From Croceimicrobium sp965279135 (GTDB taxonomy: Bacteria > Bacteroidota > Bacteroidia > Flavobacteriales > Schleiferiaceae), in NCBI GenBank assembly GCA_965279135.1, contig OZ257133.1, positions 2,108,001-2,172,000 on the forward strand: DNA of 64,000 nucleotides, written 5' to 3'. The position numbers and the translations under genes were made by a program. Positions 1 through 8,240 of the stretch are shown in pieces; the stretch's first letter is position 1; each line of letters starts with the position of its first letter. The notes below the pieces were generated by a model, which was not told the origin of the DNA, did no database searches, and worked only from the letters and a program-made list of their open reading frames with translations.

Positions 1-49
1 CCGCCAATTCAGCCGCAATCTCCATGAAAATGGCTTCACCTTCGCTCAT
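1..49 (-). CDS. 5' end of an unidentified gene (runs off the window)
   Basis: Only the first 16 codons are present. The reading frame opens at an ATG (reverse complement of 47-49) and gives MSEGEAIFMEIAAELA before the window edge. Its ATG overlaps the TGA stop of the upstream NAD(P)-binding gene (ATGA arrangement), so the two are probably translationally coupled on one transcript. The fragment is too short to assign a family. That this is a real start is inferred from the overlap and the open frame. Confidence 0.5.
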   Translation of the reverse strand, partial: MSEGEAIFMEIAAELA

Positions 50-711
50 TTTAAAGCTTCATATTGATCTACAATATCTGCATTCTCAAGGATTTTCATA
101 GGATGCCCTTCCAAACCAACCGCGAGCATTGCCGCGGCCAAATCGGTGGAAGGAACGCTCATATTCTTGCCTATGAGTTTAATTAATGGATAGAGGAAAC
201 GACTTAAGCGATATGTAAAACTAGGCTCCTTCCTGGGAACTACCGGATAGATGTAGCCTGGACGAAAGGAATACCAGGCTGTAAATCCCATATTATCAAT
301 GATGTTTTCCGCCTTCCCTTTAAATCGGGCGAATGGCATTCGACTCTTTTCAGTTCGATCCGCTCCTGCACCGCTCAAGAAACAAAAAGTACTTCCTGGG
401 CTATTATCCTTAATTGCTTGAGCAAAATTAACCGCATAATCTACGGTGACCTTTTCCAGAACTTCTTTAGAAACCGAACCAGTGTAAACTCCCACGCAGA
501 AAAAAGCCAGGTCTATGTTCTGAAAAATACTTTGCTCCGATTCTAAATGGTCAAAATCCTCAACTATAAATTCCTTGATTTTCGGATGGCTAAGATTAAG
601 CGTACGACGGTTGAGTAATATAACTTCACTTATCTCCGTAGATTCAAGGCAAAGTTCTAGAACATGACCACCAACCATTCCACTTGCGCCGGCTAATAAT
701 ACTCTTTTCAT
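46..711 (-). CDS. NAD(P)-binding Rossmann-fold oxidoreductase (HTATIP2/epimerase-like)
   Basis: A 221-residue protein that opens with a beta-strand and a glycine-rich dinucleotide loop, GASGMVGG, at about residues 8-15, the hallmark of atypical short-chain dehydrogenases and NAD-dependent epimerases. A later segment FRPGYIYP (near residue 150) resembles the substrate-side segment of HTATIP2-like proteins. There is no clear YxxxK catalytic pair, so the reaction is unknown. It overlaps the sulfotransferase gene upstream (its ATG overlaps that gene's TGA) and the gene downstream, consistent with a short minus-strand operon. The fold is confident; the substrate is not known. Confidence 0.75.
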   Translation of the reverse strand: MKRVLLAGASGMVGGHVLELCLESTEISEVILLNRRTLNLSHPKIKEFIVEDFDHLESEQSIFQNIDLAFFCVGVYTGSVSKEVLEKVTVDYAVNFAQAIKDNSPGSTFCFLSGAGADRTEKSRMPFARFKGKAENIIDNMGFTAWYSFRPGYIYPVVPRKEPSFTYRLSRFLYPLIKLIGKNMSVPSTDLAAAMLAVGLEGHPMKILENADIVDQYEALK

Positions 712-1424
712 GATAGTAAGGTTTTAAGGTTTAGTTTTTTAGCCTTAAAAAAGGGAATACGTTTATTTCGCTTAAATAAGGCCGAGGCTTCAATCACCAA
801 TTGCGCATCAAATCGATTTAGATCCTCAATTTTCTGTCGATACTTTGCATCTATCTCCTGCCACATGGAGGCTGAAGCCCTGGTATTTAATCTGGGTTGG
901 TAATAAGACTCGAAGCCTAGTTTTAAGCTCAAATCCAAACTAGCTTGAGGCTGATCTGCTGTAGTGGCCACCCAATCGAATTCGAAGAGCTGATCTACTG
1001 CCTTGATATAGGTTTCCTCATTAACTCGCCCCTCATGCCAGGTGCCGGCCAACATTCGGCATTGCCAATTATCGGCATAAGTGCTTTCTAAAAAATCTTC
1101 GAAACCGGAATAGGATGCAAACTCACTTTTAAGACGATCTTCTTGGGAGTGCGCCAGGTGTACATATCTGGATATCACTCTATCTGCAGCATCACGCAGC
1201 ATGCAGGCTTTGAAATAACCTTCGGCATGAGCTAAGAGCTCAGCGCTAAAATGACCATGAATAAAAGTCTTTTCTGCTTGCATGGCTTTCCTTAAAGCAG
1301 ATAGATCATCACCCGCTATTAAAGCTGAATTATCTAAGCCATAGTGTTGATGCAGAATATTCACCAAAGCGGAGCCACCGGTTTTAGGCAAGTGCAGAAA
1401 AATTATCTTTCTTTGATCACTCAT
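708..1424 (-). CDS. sulfotransferase family protein (minus-strand member of a divergent pair)
   Basis: A 238-residue protein whose N-terminus, FLHLPKTGGS, is the 5'-phosphosulfate loop of PAPS-dependent sulfotransferases, and a segment MLRDAADRVISRY near residue 100 fits the 3'-phosphate-binding region (R...S). It probably transfers sulfate from PAPS to a glycan, given the adjacent glycosyltransferases. A longer frame reaches 1466, but the ATG at 1424 is preferred because it places the P-loop strand about ten residues from the start, as is normal, and avoids overlap with the divergent sulfotransferase. The acceptor is unknown. Confidence 0.8.
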   Translation of the reverse strand: MSDQRKIIFLHLPKTGGSALVNILHQHYGLDNSALIAGDDLSALRKAMQAEKTFIHGHFSAELLAHAEGYFKACMLRDAADRVISRYVHLAHSQEDRLKSEFASYSGFEDFLESTYADNWQCRMLAGTWHEGRVNEETYIKAVDQLFEFDWVATTADQPQASLDLSLKLGFESYYQPRLNTRASASMWQEIDAKYRQKIEDLNRFDAQLVIEASALFKRNKRIPFFKAKKLNLKTLLS

Positions 1425-1433
1425 AGTTCGAGA

Positions 1434-2081
1434 ATGCGCCCTCCTTTTATCATTATTGGCATGCACCGCAGTGGAACCTCCATACTAGCAAAAGTACTGG
1501 AGAAATCCGGCATCTTCATGGGGGTGATAAAAGACCCTAATTTCGAGGCAATGCATTTCTTAAGTATTAATCAGCAGGTTCTTTGGAAATCCGGTTTCAA
1601 CTGGTATAATCCAGGAGTACCCGAAAAGCAAAATTGGCATCCGATTAGCAATGCTGACTTGTTTCAAGAGCATTTTCGTCTTAACGGACGACTGGCACAA
1701 TGGAAGCAATGGTTACGGAATGAAAACTGGGGTTGGAAAGATCCGCGCAACATCTTTACCCTTCCGATGTGGCTAAACAAGTTTCCCAAGGCAAAGGTGA
1801 TTCACTTAGTAAGAGATCCGCAAGCCGTTGTGCAATCCCTGCAAAACCGCAACAGAGTGCCAGGCGAAGTACAGGTCAAGGAACTGGAAAGTGCCGATTT
1901 CTGCCTCAACCTTTACGAACAATACTTACATCAAGGTAGAAGCTACCAAAAGATTCTTGGAGATTCCTATTTAGAATTACAGTACGAAAAGTTAAAGGCA
2001 CACGATGAGGAAAGCATTCAAAGGCTAAATGCCTTTTGTAAAACATCAGTAGATGCTGCCCTAAAAAGCTATTTCCGCTAA
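1434..2081 (+). CDS. sulfotransferase family protein (plus-strand member of a divergent pair)
   Basis: A 215-residue protein with the PAPS 5'-phosphosulfate loop GMHRSGTS at residues 8-15 and a 3'-phosphate-binding segment VIHLVRDPQAVVQS around residue 120, both diagnostic of sulfotransferases. A longer frame starts at 1344 but would run through the divergent gene. The ATG at 1434 places the P-loop strand directly at the N-terminus. Its stop overlaps the start of the next glycosyltransferase (TAATG), so it heads a three-gene plus-strand operon. It probably sulfates the product of the neighbouring glycosyltransferases; the acceptor is inferred from context only. Confidence 0.82.
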   Translation: MRPPFIIIGMHRSGTSILAKVLEKSGIFMGVIKDPNFEAMHFLSINQQVLWKSGFNWYNPGVPEKQNWHPISNADLFQEHFRLNGRLAQWKQWLRNENWGWKDPRNIFTLPMWLNKFPKAKVIHLVRDPQAVVQSLQNRNRVPGEVQVKELESADFCLNLYEQYLHQGRSYQKILGDSYLELQYEKLKAHDEESIQRLNAFCKTSVDAALKSYFR

Positions 2082-3109
2082 TGCCGAAGGTTTCAATTAT
2101 AGTCCCCAACTTTCAGCATGAAGCCTATCTGGAAAAACGGTTGGATAGCATTGTTAGCCAAAGTTTTACTGATTATGAGGTTATTCTGCTTGATGATGCC
2201 AGTAAGGACCAAAGTGCAGCTATTCTTCAGTCCTATGCCGATCAGCACTCTAATTGCCAGTTTCTGAAGAATGATGAAAACAGCGGCAGTCCTTTTAAAC
2301 AGTGGAAGAAGGGCTTAGACCTCGCTCAAGGAGAATTCCTATGGATAGCTGAAAGTGATGATGTCGCTCACCCTAATCTGTTGCAAAACCTGGTGCCCCT
2401 ACTAGAGCAAAATGAAAATGTAGGATTGGCCTATGCCCAGTCTATGCTTATCGATGAAGACAGTAATGAGCTGAACTCCTATGAGGAGAACCTTCAGTTT
2501 ATTTATAAATCAAAAGCATGGCAATCAGATTTTATAATCGATGGAAAAGAAGCCTGCCGTAAATGGCTCTTTTATCATAATCCTATTCCCAATGCCAGCG
2601 GGGTCCTTTTTCGGAAGCAAGCCTTACTAGAAGTAGAGGGACCAGACCTGAAAATGCGTCTAAATGGAGACTGGCATTTATATGCTAAAATCCTCCTGAA
2701 ATATGACCTGGCTTTCCAAGCTAAAATTTTAAACTACTTCCGGGTACACCAGAAAACCCAACGTTCAGTTTCGATTAAGAGAGCCTCGGTGTATAAAGAA
2801 TTAATCAGCATCAATCAACTCTTAAGGGATGGTTTAGAAGACGCCCATAAGGAAGCGGACACCGCCATGGATGAATTTGCCAATTGGTGGATAGGTAATC
2901 TTCCTTATCATAGTAATACCCGGGAAAACCGTAGTTTAAATCGTCAACTTTATAAGACTTTCAGAGAGTATAAAAACAATCTTCCCTGGCGGATTTTCCT
3001 GACTTATGTTATTTCCTATCTGAGAGATTTCCTGCGATGGATCGGTTTGCTTAAACCCTTAAAAAGTTTGCGGGAAAGGCTTTTTCCTGGTAAATATTGG
3101 AACGAATGA
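2081..3109 (+). CDS. glycosyltransferase family 2 (GT-A)
   Basis: A 342-residue cytoplasmic GT-A enzyme. The first 50 residues show the nucleotide-sugar fold: SIIVPNFQHEAYLEKRLDSI followed by LLDDASKDQS. The metal-binding DXD-like motif is ESDD near residue 92. It probably adds a sugar from a nucleotide donor to a surface polysaccharide or lipid-linked acceptor. The start overlaps the sulfotransferase stop by one base and the stop overlaps the next glycosyltransferase start, so the three are co-translated. Donor and linkage cannot be read from the sequence. Confidence 0.88.
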   Translation: MPKVSIIVPNFQHEAYLEKRLDSIVSQSFTDYEVILLDDASKDQSAAILQSYADQHSNCQFLKNDENSGSPFKQWKKGLDLAQGEFLWIAESDDVAHPNLLQNLVPLLEQNENVGLAYAQSMLIDEDSNELNSYEENLQFIYKSKAWQSDFIIDGKEACRKWLFYHNPIPNASGVLFRKQALLEVEGPDLKMRLNGDWHLYAKILLKYDLAFQAKILNYFRVHQKTQRSVSIKRASVYKELISINQLLRDGLEDAHKEADTAMDEFANWWIGNLPYHSNTRENRSLNRQLYKTFREYKNNLPWRIFLTYVISYLRDFLRWIGLLKPLKSLRERLFPGKYWNE

Positions 3110-3978
3110 ATCGGCCCTATTTTTCCATAATTATCCCAGCGTTCAATGCTCGGGAGACTTTAGAAGATTGCCTTGAATCTGTCTGGGAGCAAACTAACTC
3201 GGATTATGAAATCATTCTTTGTGACGACGGCTCAACGGACGGAAGTGGTGACTTTTTTAAAGCCTGGGCCGAATCTAAAGTTGGCTTGAGATACACTTTG
3301 ATTGAACAAGAAAACAAGGGATTGGGAGCTTCCAGAAACGCTGCAATCAACAGCGCCCAAGGAGAATATTGCGCTTTGCTTGACGCGGATGATCTTTGGC
3401 ATCCAGAGAAATTAGAATCCTGCAAAAGCTACCTCGCCAGCATGCCAGACACGGTGGTACTCTACCATCAAGTAGAAAATTTTGGACTTAATCAAAGTTA
3501 TGAGCGCCGGACATTCCCCGTGAAAGGCTTAGAGGATTTGATAGAACAAGGTTGTCCCCTCGTTCCCTCCGCAACCTTAATCCGTACGGATATGGCAAGA
3601 GCTCATCCCTTTCAAAGTGATCGCAGCTTTCACGGTGCTGAGGATATTTACTTGTGGTTGGAACTACTGCTTAGTGGAGAAGAACTAACCTATTGGCCTG
3701 AAGCGCTGAGCTATTATCGGGAAGATGGAGGAATGAGCAGTGAAATCGGTGAACACCTGCAAAAGGTAATTTCGGTTTACGACCATTTCTACAAGTCTAA
3801 CCAAATCAACAAGCAGTCTTACGAAAAAGCCACTCGCCGTAAATATTATGAGGCGGCCAGGTTTTATCATAAAAGAGGAAACCACCACAAGGCGCATCAC
3901 TATTATTCTGTAGCAGATAGTAAAAGCTTAAAAATCTTAGGCTTACGAATTCTTAATGCGCTTGGCTTTAATTTCTAA
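3106..3978 (+). CDS. glycosyltransferase family 2 (GT-A)
   Basis: A 290-residue family-2 glycosyltransferase with the N-terminal SIIIPAFNARETLEDCLESV segment, the nucleotide-binding LCDDGSTDGS and the DXD-type motif DADD near residue 93 followed by LWHPEKLE. The frame is open from 3097, but the ATG at 3106 forms an ATGA overlap with the upstream stop and is the likelier start. It is the last gene of the operon and its end overlaps the converging O-antigen ligase gene by about 11 bases. It probably acts in the same polysaccharide pathway as its neighbour; sugar specificity is unknown. Confidence 0.88.
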   Translation: MNRPYFSIIIPAFNARETLEDCLESVWEQTNSDYEIILCDDGSTDGSGDFFKAWAESKVGLRYTLIEQENKGLGASRNAAINSAQGEYCALLDADDLWHPEKLESCKSYLASMPDTVVLYHQVENFGLNQSYERRTFPVKGLEDLIEQGCPLVPSATLIRTDMARAHPFQSDRSFHGAEDIYLWLELLLSGEELTYWPEALSYYREDGGMSSEIGEHLQKVISVYDHFYKSNQINKQSYEKATRRKYYEAARFYHKRGNHHKAHHYYSVADSKSLKILGLRILNALGFNF

Positions 3979-5953
3979 GCTGATTTGCAGTCTTCTCCGT
4001 CCGATAGCGGCGATATACAGCAATTAATTTCTGGTTAGAGTTCAGATCAAATTGCCCCATGTATTGCATCATAGGTTGATAACGCTGATGCTCAGCTGGG
4101 TAAGTTTGAATAACCTTAACCAGACAGGTAGTAAGCATATTTATATAGCGCTGATCATTCTGTTGGAAAGGAAATAGGTTAAGTACCGCTAAAGCATCTA
4201 AATGGCGATTCTGACCAATTAAGATTTCGGCTTTCTTAAGAATCAATGCATTAAACTGAGGCGAAATACGAAGCGCCTCATCTATCTTGGCCATGGCACT
4301 ATCCGTTTGACCCTTACGTGCATAATATTCTGCCAGTAACTGATAGTTCAGAATATTATATGGAGCTGATTTCATGGATTCACCAAGTACTTGCTTTACC
4401 ATTTCCAGATCTTGCGATCCTCCGTAAAGCCGACCTTTGGCTTCAAAGTATTTTACGGGCATGGCGTAATTATCTACTGTAAAGAATGTCTCATCATAAA
4501 CCAACTCCGTTTGCTCAATGAGCTCAGTGGAAATACGAGAGATTTCACGACTAATAGCCTGTTGATTTTGCCCTGCCATTCGTTGACCCAATGTCGCACC
4601 GGAGTAATCAATCTCTAACATCGTTTTAGCTTCTTGCTCAAGATTGAAGCGAATTCCGTTTACGATTATTGCGAAAAACAGCATGAGGGGCAATAAATAA
4701 CCCAGGCCCTTCCAGGAAGACTGAGAATCCTTCGAAAATGCAATTGCCGCGAACAACATCAAGAAGAAAGTATGGGGCGCTCGCTCCAGGGGAAAATCAC
4801 TGAAGGAGAAGATGGCTAAGCCACTTAAACCAAAGAGGACTCCCAAGTGCAAAATGCGATCTTCCTTCTCTTCTAAGGAATTGAGATTTCGCCATAATCT
4901 AATAAAGGTTAAGACGAAGATGGAGACATACAGGAGCAATCCAAGTGGACCTAATTCTGCCCATACCCAGAGGTAGTCATTATGGGGACGTTGAATGTGG
5001 GTTTGCCCTTGCATAACGCTGTTATCGACCCCTTCCAAACCATATTTTGGAAAGACCAGCTTCCAGTTACCAGCTCCTACACCACTAACCGGGTGCTCCT
5101 GAATCATTTCCATGCTATTGTCCCAAAATGCCAATCGTTTTTGGATATTGCTGCTACTGGTGAACCCGGCTTTGATGCTTGGAGATAAAAACAATGCGGT
5201 AAGAATGAGCACCGCTGCGGCACTCAATCCAATCAGCCAGTTACGGTTTAGTTTTACGCCTTGCGGTTTTAGAGTGTAAAAAGAGAGGCCACTAATGATC
5301 GCTGCTCCAAATAGAGCTAACCATACCCCTCTTGTGCGGAGCACAAACATCTCGAATACCATGATTATTGAGAGAATCATTGCGATTCGAGACCATGCGC
5401 CTTTAAGTATTGCCCATGCCACCAGGCAAAAGGGAAAGCTCAACATCAAGGCTGAGGTCAAAAGGTTTTTATGGCTAAACCTTCCGGTGATCACATAAAT
5501 GTCATCAATGAAGGCACCATTCTGCATGCCTTGCAGCAACTGCACCAAGGTTGGTAAAACGGCTGCGGCGGCGAAAACTACTACTCCCTTTAAAAGCTCA
5601 TCCCGACTAAGCCTTTTACTCTGCAATTGGTACCAGAGAATAAAGAAAACAGGGATGAAGGTGAAAACTCTGGCACTAATCGCTAGTGATTCAGAACGAT
5701 TGTATGCCCATAATGTACTGGCGAGGGAAAGAGCGGCAAAAGCCAGCAAGACGATTGAAATTGTTTTTGGGAAGCTTGATTTAAAAATTCCTCTATCCAT
5801 AAATACCAGAATCAAACCGAATAATCCCATGGCGATAAACTTTGAGATCAGGGTGTTATCCTGAAGAGATTCTATGGATAAAAGTGCAAGGGAAAGGGTA
5901 AAAAGCCAAAAGAGAATGCTAATCGCCGAAAGGCCGATTTTAGTTTTCGCCAT
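3968..5953 (-). CDS. O-antigen ligase/polymerase family membrane protein with C-terminal TPRs
   Basis: A 661-residue inner-membrane protein. Residues 1-430 contain about twelve hydrophobic segments, and a large periplasmic loop at about 250-330 holds the Wzy_C signature (GVGAGNWKLVFPKYG, then PHNDYLWVWAELG), typical of the WaaL/Wzy family that ligates or polymerises polysaccharide repeats. Residues 530-620 look like tetratricopeptide repeats (YAKGRLYGG, YYARKGQTDSAMAKIDEAL), a fusion common in Bacteroidota. The gene converges on the glycosyltransferase operon and fits a role in finishing the glycan. Ligase and polymerase cannot be told apart from sequence alone. Confidence 0.82.
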   Translation of the reverse strand: MAKTKIGLSAISILFWLFTLSLALLSIESLQDNTLISKFIAMGLFGLILVFMDRGIFKSSFPKTISIVLLAFAALSLASTLWAYNRSESLAISARVFTFIPVFFILWYQLQSKRLSRDELLKGVVVFAAAAVLPTLVQLLQGMQNGAFIDDIYVITGRFSHKNLLTSALMLSFPFCLVAWAILKGAWSRIAMILSIIMVFEMFVLRTRGVWLALFGAAIISGLSFYTLKPQGVKLNRNWLIGLSAAAVLILTALFLSPSIKAGFTSSSNIQKRLAFWDNSMEMIQEHPVSGVGAGNWKLVFPKYGLEGVDNSVMQGQTHIQRPHNDYLWVWAELGPLGLLLYVSIFVLTFIRLWRNLNSLEEKEDRILHLGVLFGLSGLAIFSFSDFPLERAPHTFFLMLFAAIAFSKDSQSSWKGLGYLLPLMLFFAIIVNGIRFNLEQEAKTMLEIDYSGATLGQRMAGQNQQAISREISRISTELIEQTELVYDETFFTVDNYAMPVKYFEAKGRLYGGSQDLEMVKQVLGESMKSAPYNILNYQLLAEYYARKGQTDSAMAKIDEALRISPQFNALILKKAEILIGQNRHLDALAVLNLFPFQQNDQRYINMLTTCLVKVIQTYPAEHQRYQPMMQYMGQFDLNSNQKLIAVYRRYRTEKTANQLRN

Positions 5954-6031
5954 GGAACGGATTTTGTGCTAATGTAAACAATCAGATTACTTAGTTGTCT
6001 TGTATTTTCGTCGCCTTTACTCTGTTGACCT

Positions 6032-6661
6032 ATGAATTCTAAATCTGCTAATCCAGCACGCAAGCGCACCATTTTAGAGCAAGGGAAATTACATCACCAT
6101 TACCATAAGCGTAAAGGCAGCTATACCTTTATCCGTCAGAACTTTATAAAGCTAGGACTCACCATTGTTGTTTTAGGGCTGGGGCTTTACCTCATCAACA
6201 CCTATGTGATAGACATAGACACGATCGTAAGCGATTACCTTGCTCATTTGGAACGTGTGCAGGTGCTATCTGTATTCTTTGCCAGTGAAAGTTTCCTGGG
6301 TTTGCTCCCTCCCGATCTTTTCATTATCTGGTCTAAGAGTCATACACAGGAATGGCTTACCATTGGGATGTTGGCTGCACTGAGTTATGCCGGAGGCCAT
6401 GTATCATTTCAATTAGGACGTTGGATTAATCATATTCCAAGCTTTCACAAATGGTTACATCGAAAGTATGAGGGCAGCATCGCACAATTTCAAAAGTTCG
6501 GCGCCCTGGTTATTGTATTAGGAGCCTTAACGCCTTTGCCCTTCTCGCCAATTTCAATCATCAGTGGAAGTCTTGAATACTCCAGGCGACGATATACCTT
6601 CTATGCCCTGGCGCGTTTTGTTCGCTTTTTCATTTACGGCAGTCTATTGTTGAGACTCTAA
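6032..6661 (+). CDS. VTT-domain (DedA/SNARE-associated-like) membrane protein
   Basis: A 209-residue membrane protein. After a basic, histidine-containing N-terminus (about 35 residues) there are hydrophobic segments at about 40-60, 80-100, 112-130, 155-175 and 190-209. The central PPDLFIIW segment and the glycine-rich YAGGHVSFQLGRW near residue 120 match the VTT/DedA family, whose members are linked to lipid scrambling and membrane homeostasis. It is divergent from the O-antigen ligase across 78 bp, so both promoters must lie there. The family call is good; the substrate is unknown. Confidence 0.7.
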   Translation: MNSKSANPARKRTILEQGKLHHHYHKRKGSYTFIRQNFIKLGLTIVVLGLGLYLINTYVIDIDTIVSDYLAHLERVQVLSVFFASESFLGLLPPDLFIIWSKSHTQEWLTIGMLAALSYAGGHVSFQLGRWINHIPSFHKWLHRKYEGSIAQFQKFGALVIVLGALTPLPFSPISIISGSLEYSRRRYTFYALARFVRFFIYGSLLLRL

Positions 6662-6675
6662 TCCTACAAGCTGTG

Positions 6676-6683
6676 TAATTTTG
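6676..6683 (+). promoter_or_regulatory. candidate Bacteroidota -7 box (TAATTTTG)
   Basis: TAATTTTG fits the Bacteroidota -7 consensus TAnnTTTG and ends four bases before the aminotransferase ATG. Transcription would start at or within a few bases of the start codon, giving a nearly leaderless mRNA. A TTG lies about 23 bp upstream, a loose match to the -33 element. Support is the motif and its position only. Confidence 0.35.
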
Positions 6684-6687
6684 CGAA

Positions 6688-7878
6688 ATGAAGAGCTCCG
6701 AGGAAACATTTCGCAAACACATTGCTCAAACCACTCCCTTTCCCATCGGAATTGAAATTGAACGGGCGGAAGGCTCATGGCTTTACGGCCCGAGTGGGGA
6801 AAAATGGTTGGACATGATTTCCGGAATCGGAGTAAGCAATTTAGGGCATGGACATCCTAAGGTTCGGAAGGCCATACATGAACAAGTCGATCGACATTTA
6901 CATACTATGGTTTATGGGGAGTTTATTCAATCGGCTCCCAATCGATTGGCGGAACGTCTAGTATCTATTCTACCCCCACAGCTCAATTCCTGCTATTTTG
7001 TAAATAGTGGCACCGAGTCTATTGAAGGTGCCTTAAAACTTGCTAAACGGTATACCAGCCGAAGTGAAATATTTGCTTTCCGGGGAGCTTACCACGGAAG
7101 TACGCATGGAGCATTAAGTGTAAGTGGAAATGAAACCAAGAAAAGAGCTTTCCGCCCGCTTTTACCGGATGTACGTTTTCTGGATTTCAATGATGAGGCA
7201 CAACTCGATCAAATCAGCACAAAAACCGCTGCTGTAATTGCTGAAACTATTCAGGGTGATGCCGGAGTTCGTATTCCAGATGCAAGTTTTTTAAAAGCGC
7301 TAAGGCAAAAATGCACAGAGCATGGCGCCTTGCTAATCCTCGATGAAATCCAAAGTGGAATTGGTCGTTGTGGAACCTGGTATGCTTTTGAGCAATTTGA
7401 TATTGTGCCAGACATATTATGCACCGCAAAGGCGCTGGGTGGTGGTTTGCCTTTAGGGGCTTTCATTAGCGACCTAGGAATAATGGCCTGCCTGACGGAA
7501 AACCCAATGTTGGGCCATATTACCACCTTTGGTGGGAACCCCGTATCCTGTGCTTCAGCAGAAGCTAGCCTTACAGCAATAGAGGAAGAAAAGCTTCTAG
7601 ACTCAGTGGAGGCCAAAGGAGCATTAATTGAAAGCTTATTATCTCCCGAAAGGAGGATTAAAGAAATACGTCGTAAAGGACTGTTCTTTGCGATAGACTT
7701 TGAAACCGCAGAAGAAGTGCAGGTGATTGTACAAAATCTAATTCGGGAAGGGATCCTAACCTTTTGGTTCCTGAGCTGTCCCAATAGCTTTAGAATCGCT
7801 CCTCCACTTAATATAAGTGAGGAGGAGATACACTATGCTTGTGCTAAAATCAGAGCAGAGGTACAGGCCTTAGGCTAA
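6688..7878 (+). CDS. class-III PLP-dependent aminotransferase (acetylornithine/ornithine aminotransferase-like)
   Basis: A 396-residue cytosolic fold-type I aminotransferase. Visible signatures are NSGTESIEGALKLAKRYT (phosphate-binding region, about residues 107-124), the PLP-aspartate segment LLILDEIQSGIGR (about 212-224) and the Schiff-base lysine in CTAKALGGGLPLGAF (about 247). Length and motifs fit the acetylornithine/4-aminobutyrate/ornithine group. No arginine-biosynthesis genes are adjacent, so the amino donor is open. It is followed by a convergent receiver gene that overlaps its end by four bases. The fold is certain; the substrate is not. Confidence 0.85.
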   Translation: MKSSEETFRKHIAQTTPFPIGIEIERAEGSWLYGPSGEKWLDMISGIGVSNLGHGHPKVRKAIHEQVDRHLHTMVYGEFIQSAPNRLAERLVSILPPQLNSCYFVNSGTESIEGALKLAKRYTSRSEIFAFRGAYHGSTHGALSVSGNETKKRAFRPLLPDVRFLDFNDEAQLDQISTKTAAVIAETIQGDAGVRIPDASFLKALRQKCTEHGALLILDEIQSGIGRCGTWYAFEQFDIVPDILCTAKALGGGLPLGAFISDLGIMACLTENPMLGHITTFGGNPVSCASAEASLTAIEEEKLLDSVEAKGALIESLLSPERRIKEIRRKGLFFAIDFETAEEVQVIVQNLIREGILTFWFLSCPNSFRIAPPLNISEEEIHYACAKIRAEVQALG

Positions 7879-8240
7879 TTGATTTTATTAAGCTTTTCCA
7901 CCGAGAGTGGTTTTTCAATGTAAGACTGAACTATAGGACTGTCTTTCGCTTCTTGCAGATCACTAGGGTCAATGCTCGAAGAAAGCACATGAATCTTAAA
8001 ATTCACTGGAAGCTTAGAACTTTCTAACTCATGTAGAAATTCGAAACCATTCATGATCGGCATTTTGATATCCAGGAGCACAATATCAGGTTTTACCTTC
8101 CCGGAGATCAGCATTTCCAAAGCTTCGCTACCGCTGCCTGCCTTATGAATTTCTACTTCTGAATCAAATCTTTCGACGGTTTTCTCATTAATCATGAGAT
8201 CGATGAAGTTATCATCAACGAGCAGATAAACTTTCGACAT
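7875..8240 (-). CDS. stand-alone CheY-like response regulator
   Basis: A 121-residue single receiver domain with the acidic pair in LLVDDN (start), the phospho-acceptor aspartate in VLLDIKMP (near residue 58) and the conserved lysine in EKPL near the C-terminus. It has no output domain, so it would signal by protein contact. The frame extends to 8330, but the ATG at 8240 (MSKVYLLVDDN) is the natural receiver start. It overlaps the 3' end of the upstream histidine kinase gene by 26 bases, so it is almost certainly translated from the same mRNA and phosphorylated by that kinase. Confidence 0.88.
   Translation of the reverse strand: MSKVYLLVDDNFIDLMINEKTVERFDSEVEIHKAGSGSEALEMLISGKVKPDIVLLDIKMPIMNGFEFLHELESSKLPVNFKIHVLSSSIDPSDLQEAKDSPIVQSYIEKPLSVEKLNKIN

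Noticed and set aside
5499..5864. A 121-codon plus-strand frame inside the O-antigen ligase gene
   Set aside because: It is antisense to membrane segments of the ligase and has no supporting signal.
7251..7784. A 177-codon minus-strand frame inside the aminotransferase gene
   Set aside because: It is antisense to a complete PLP enzyme and has no domain signature.
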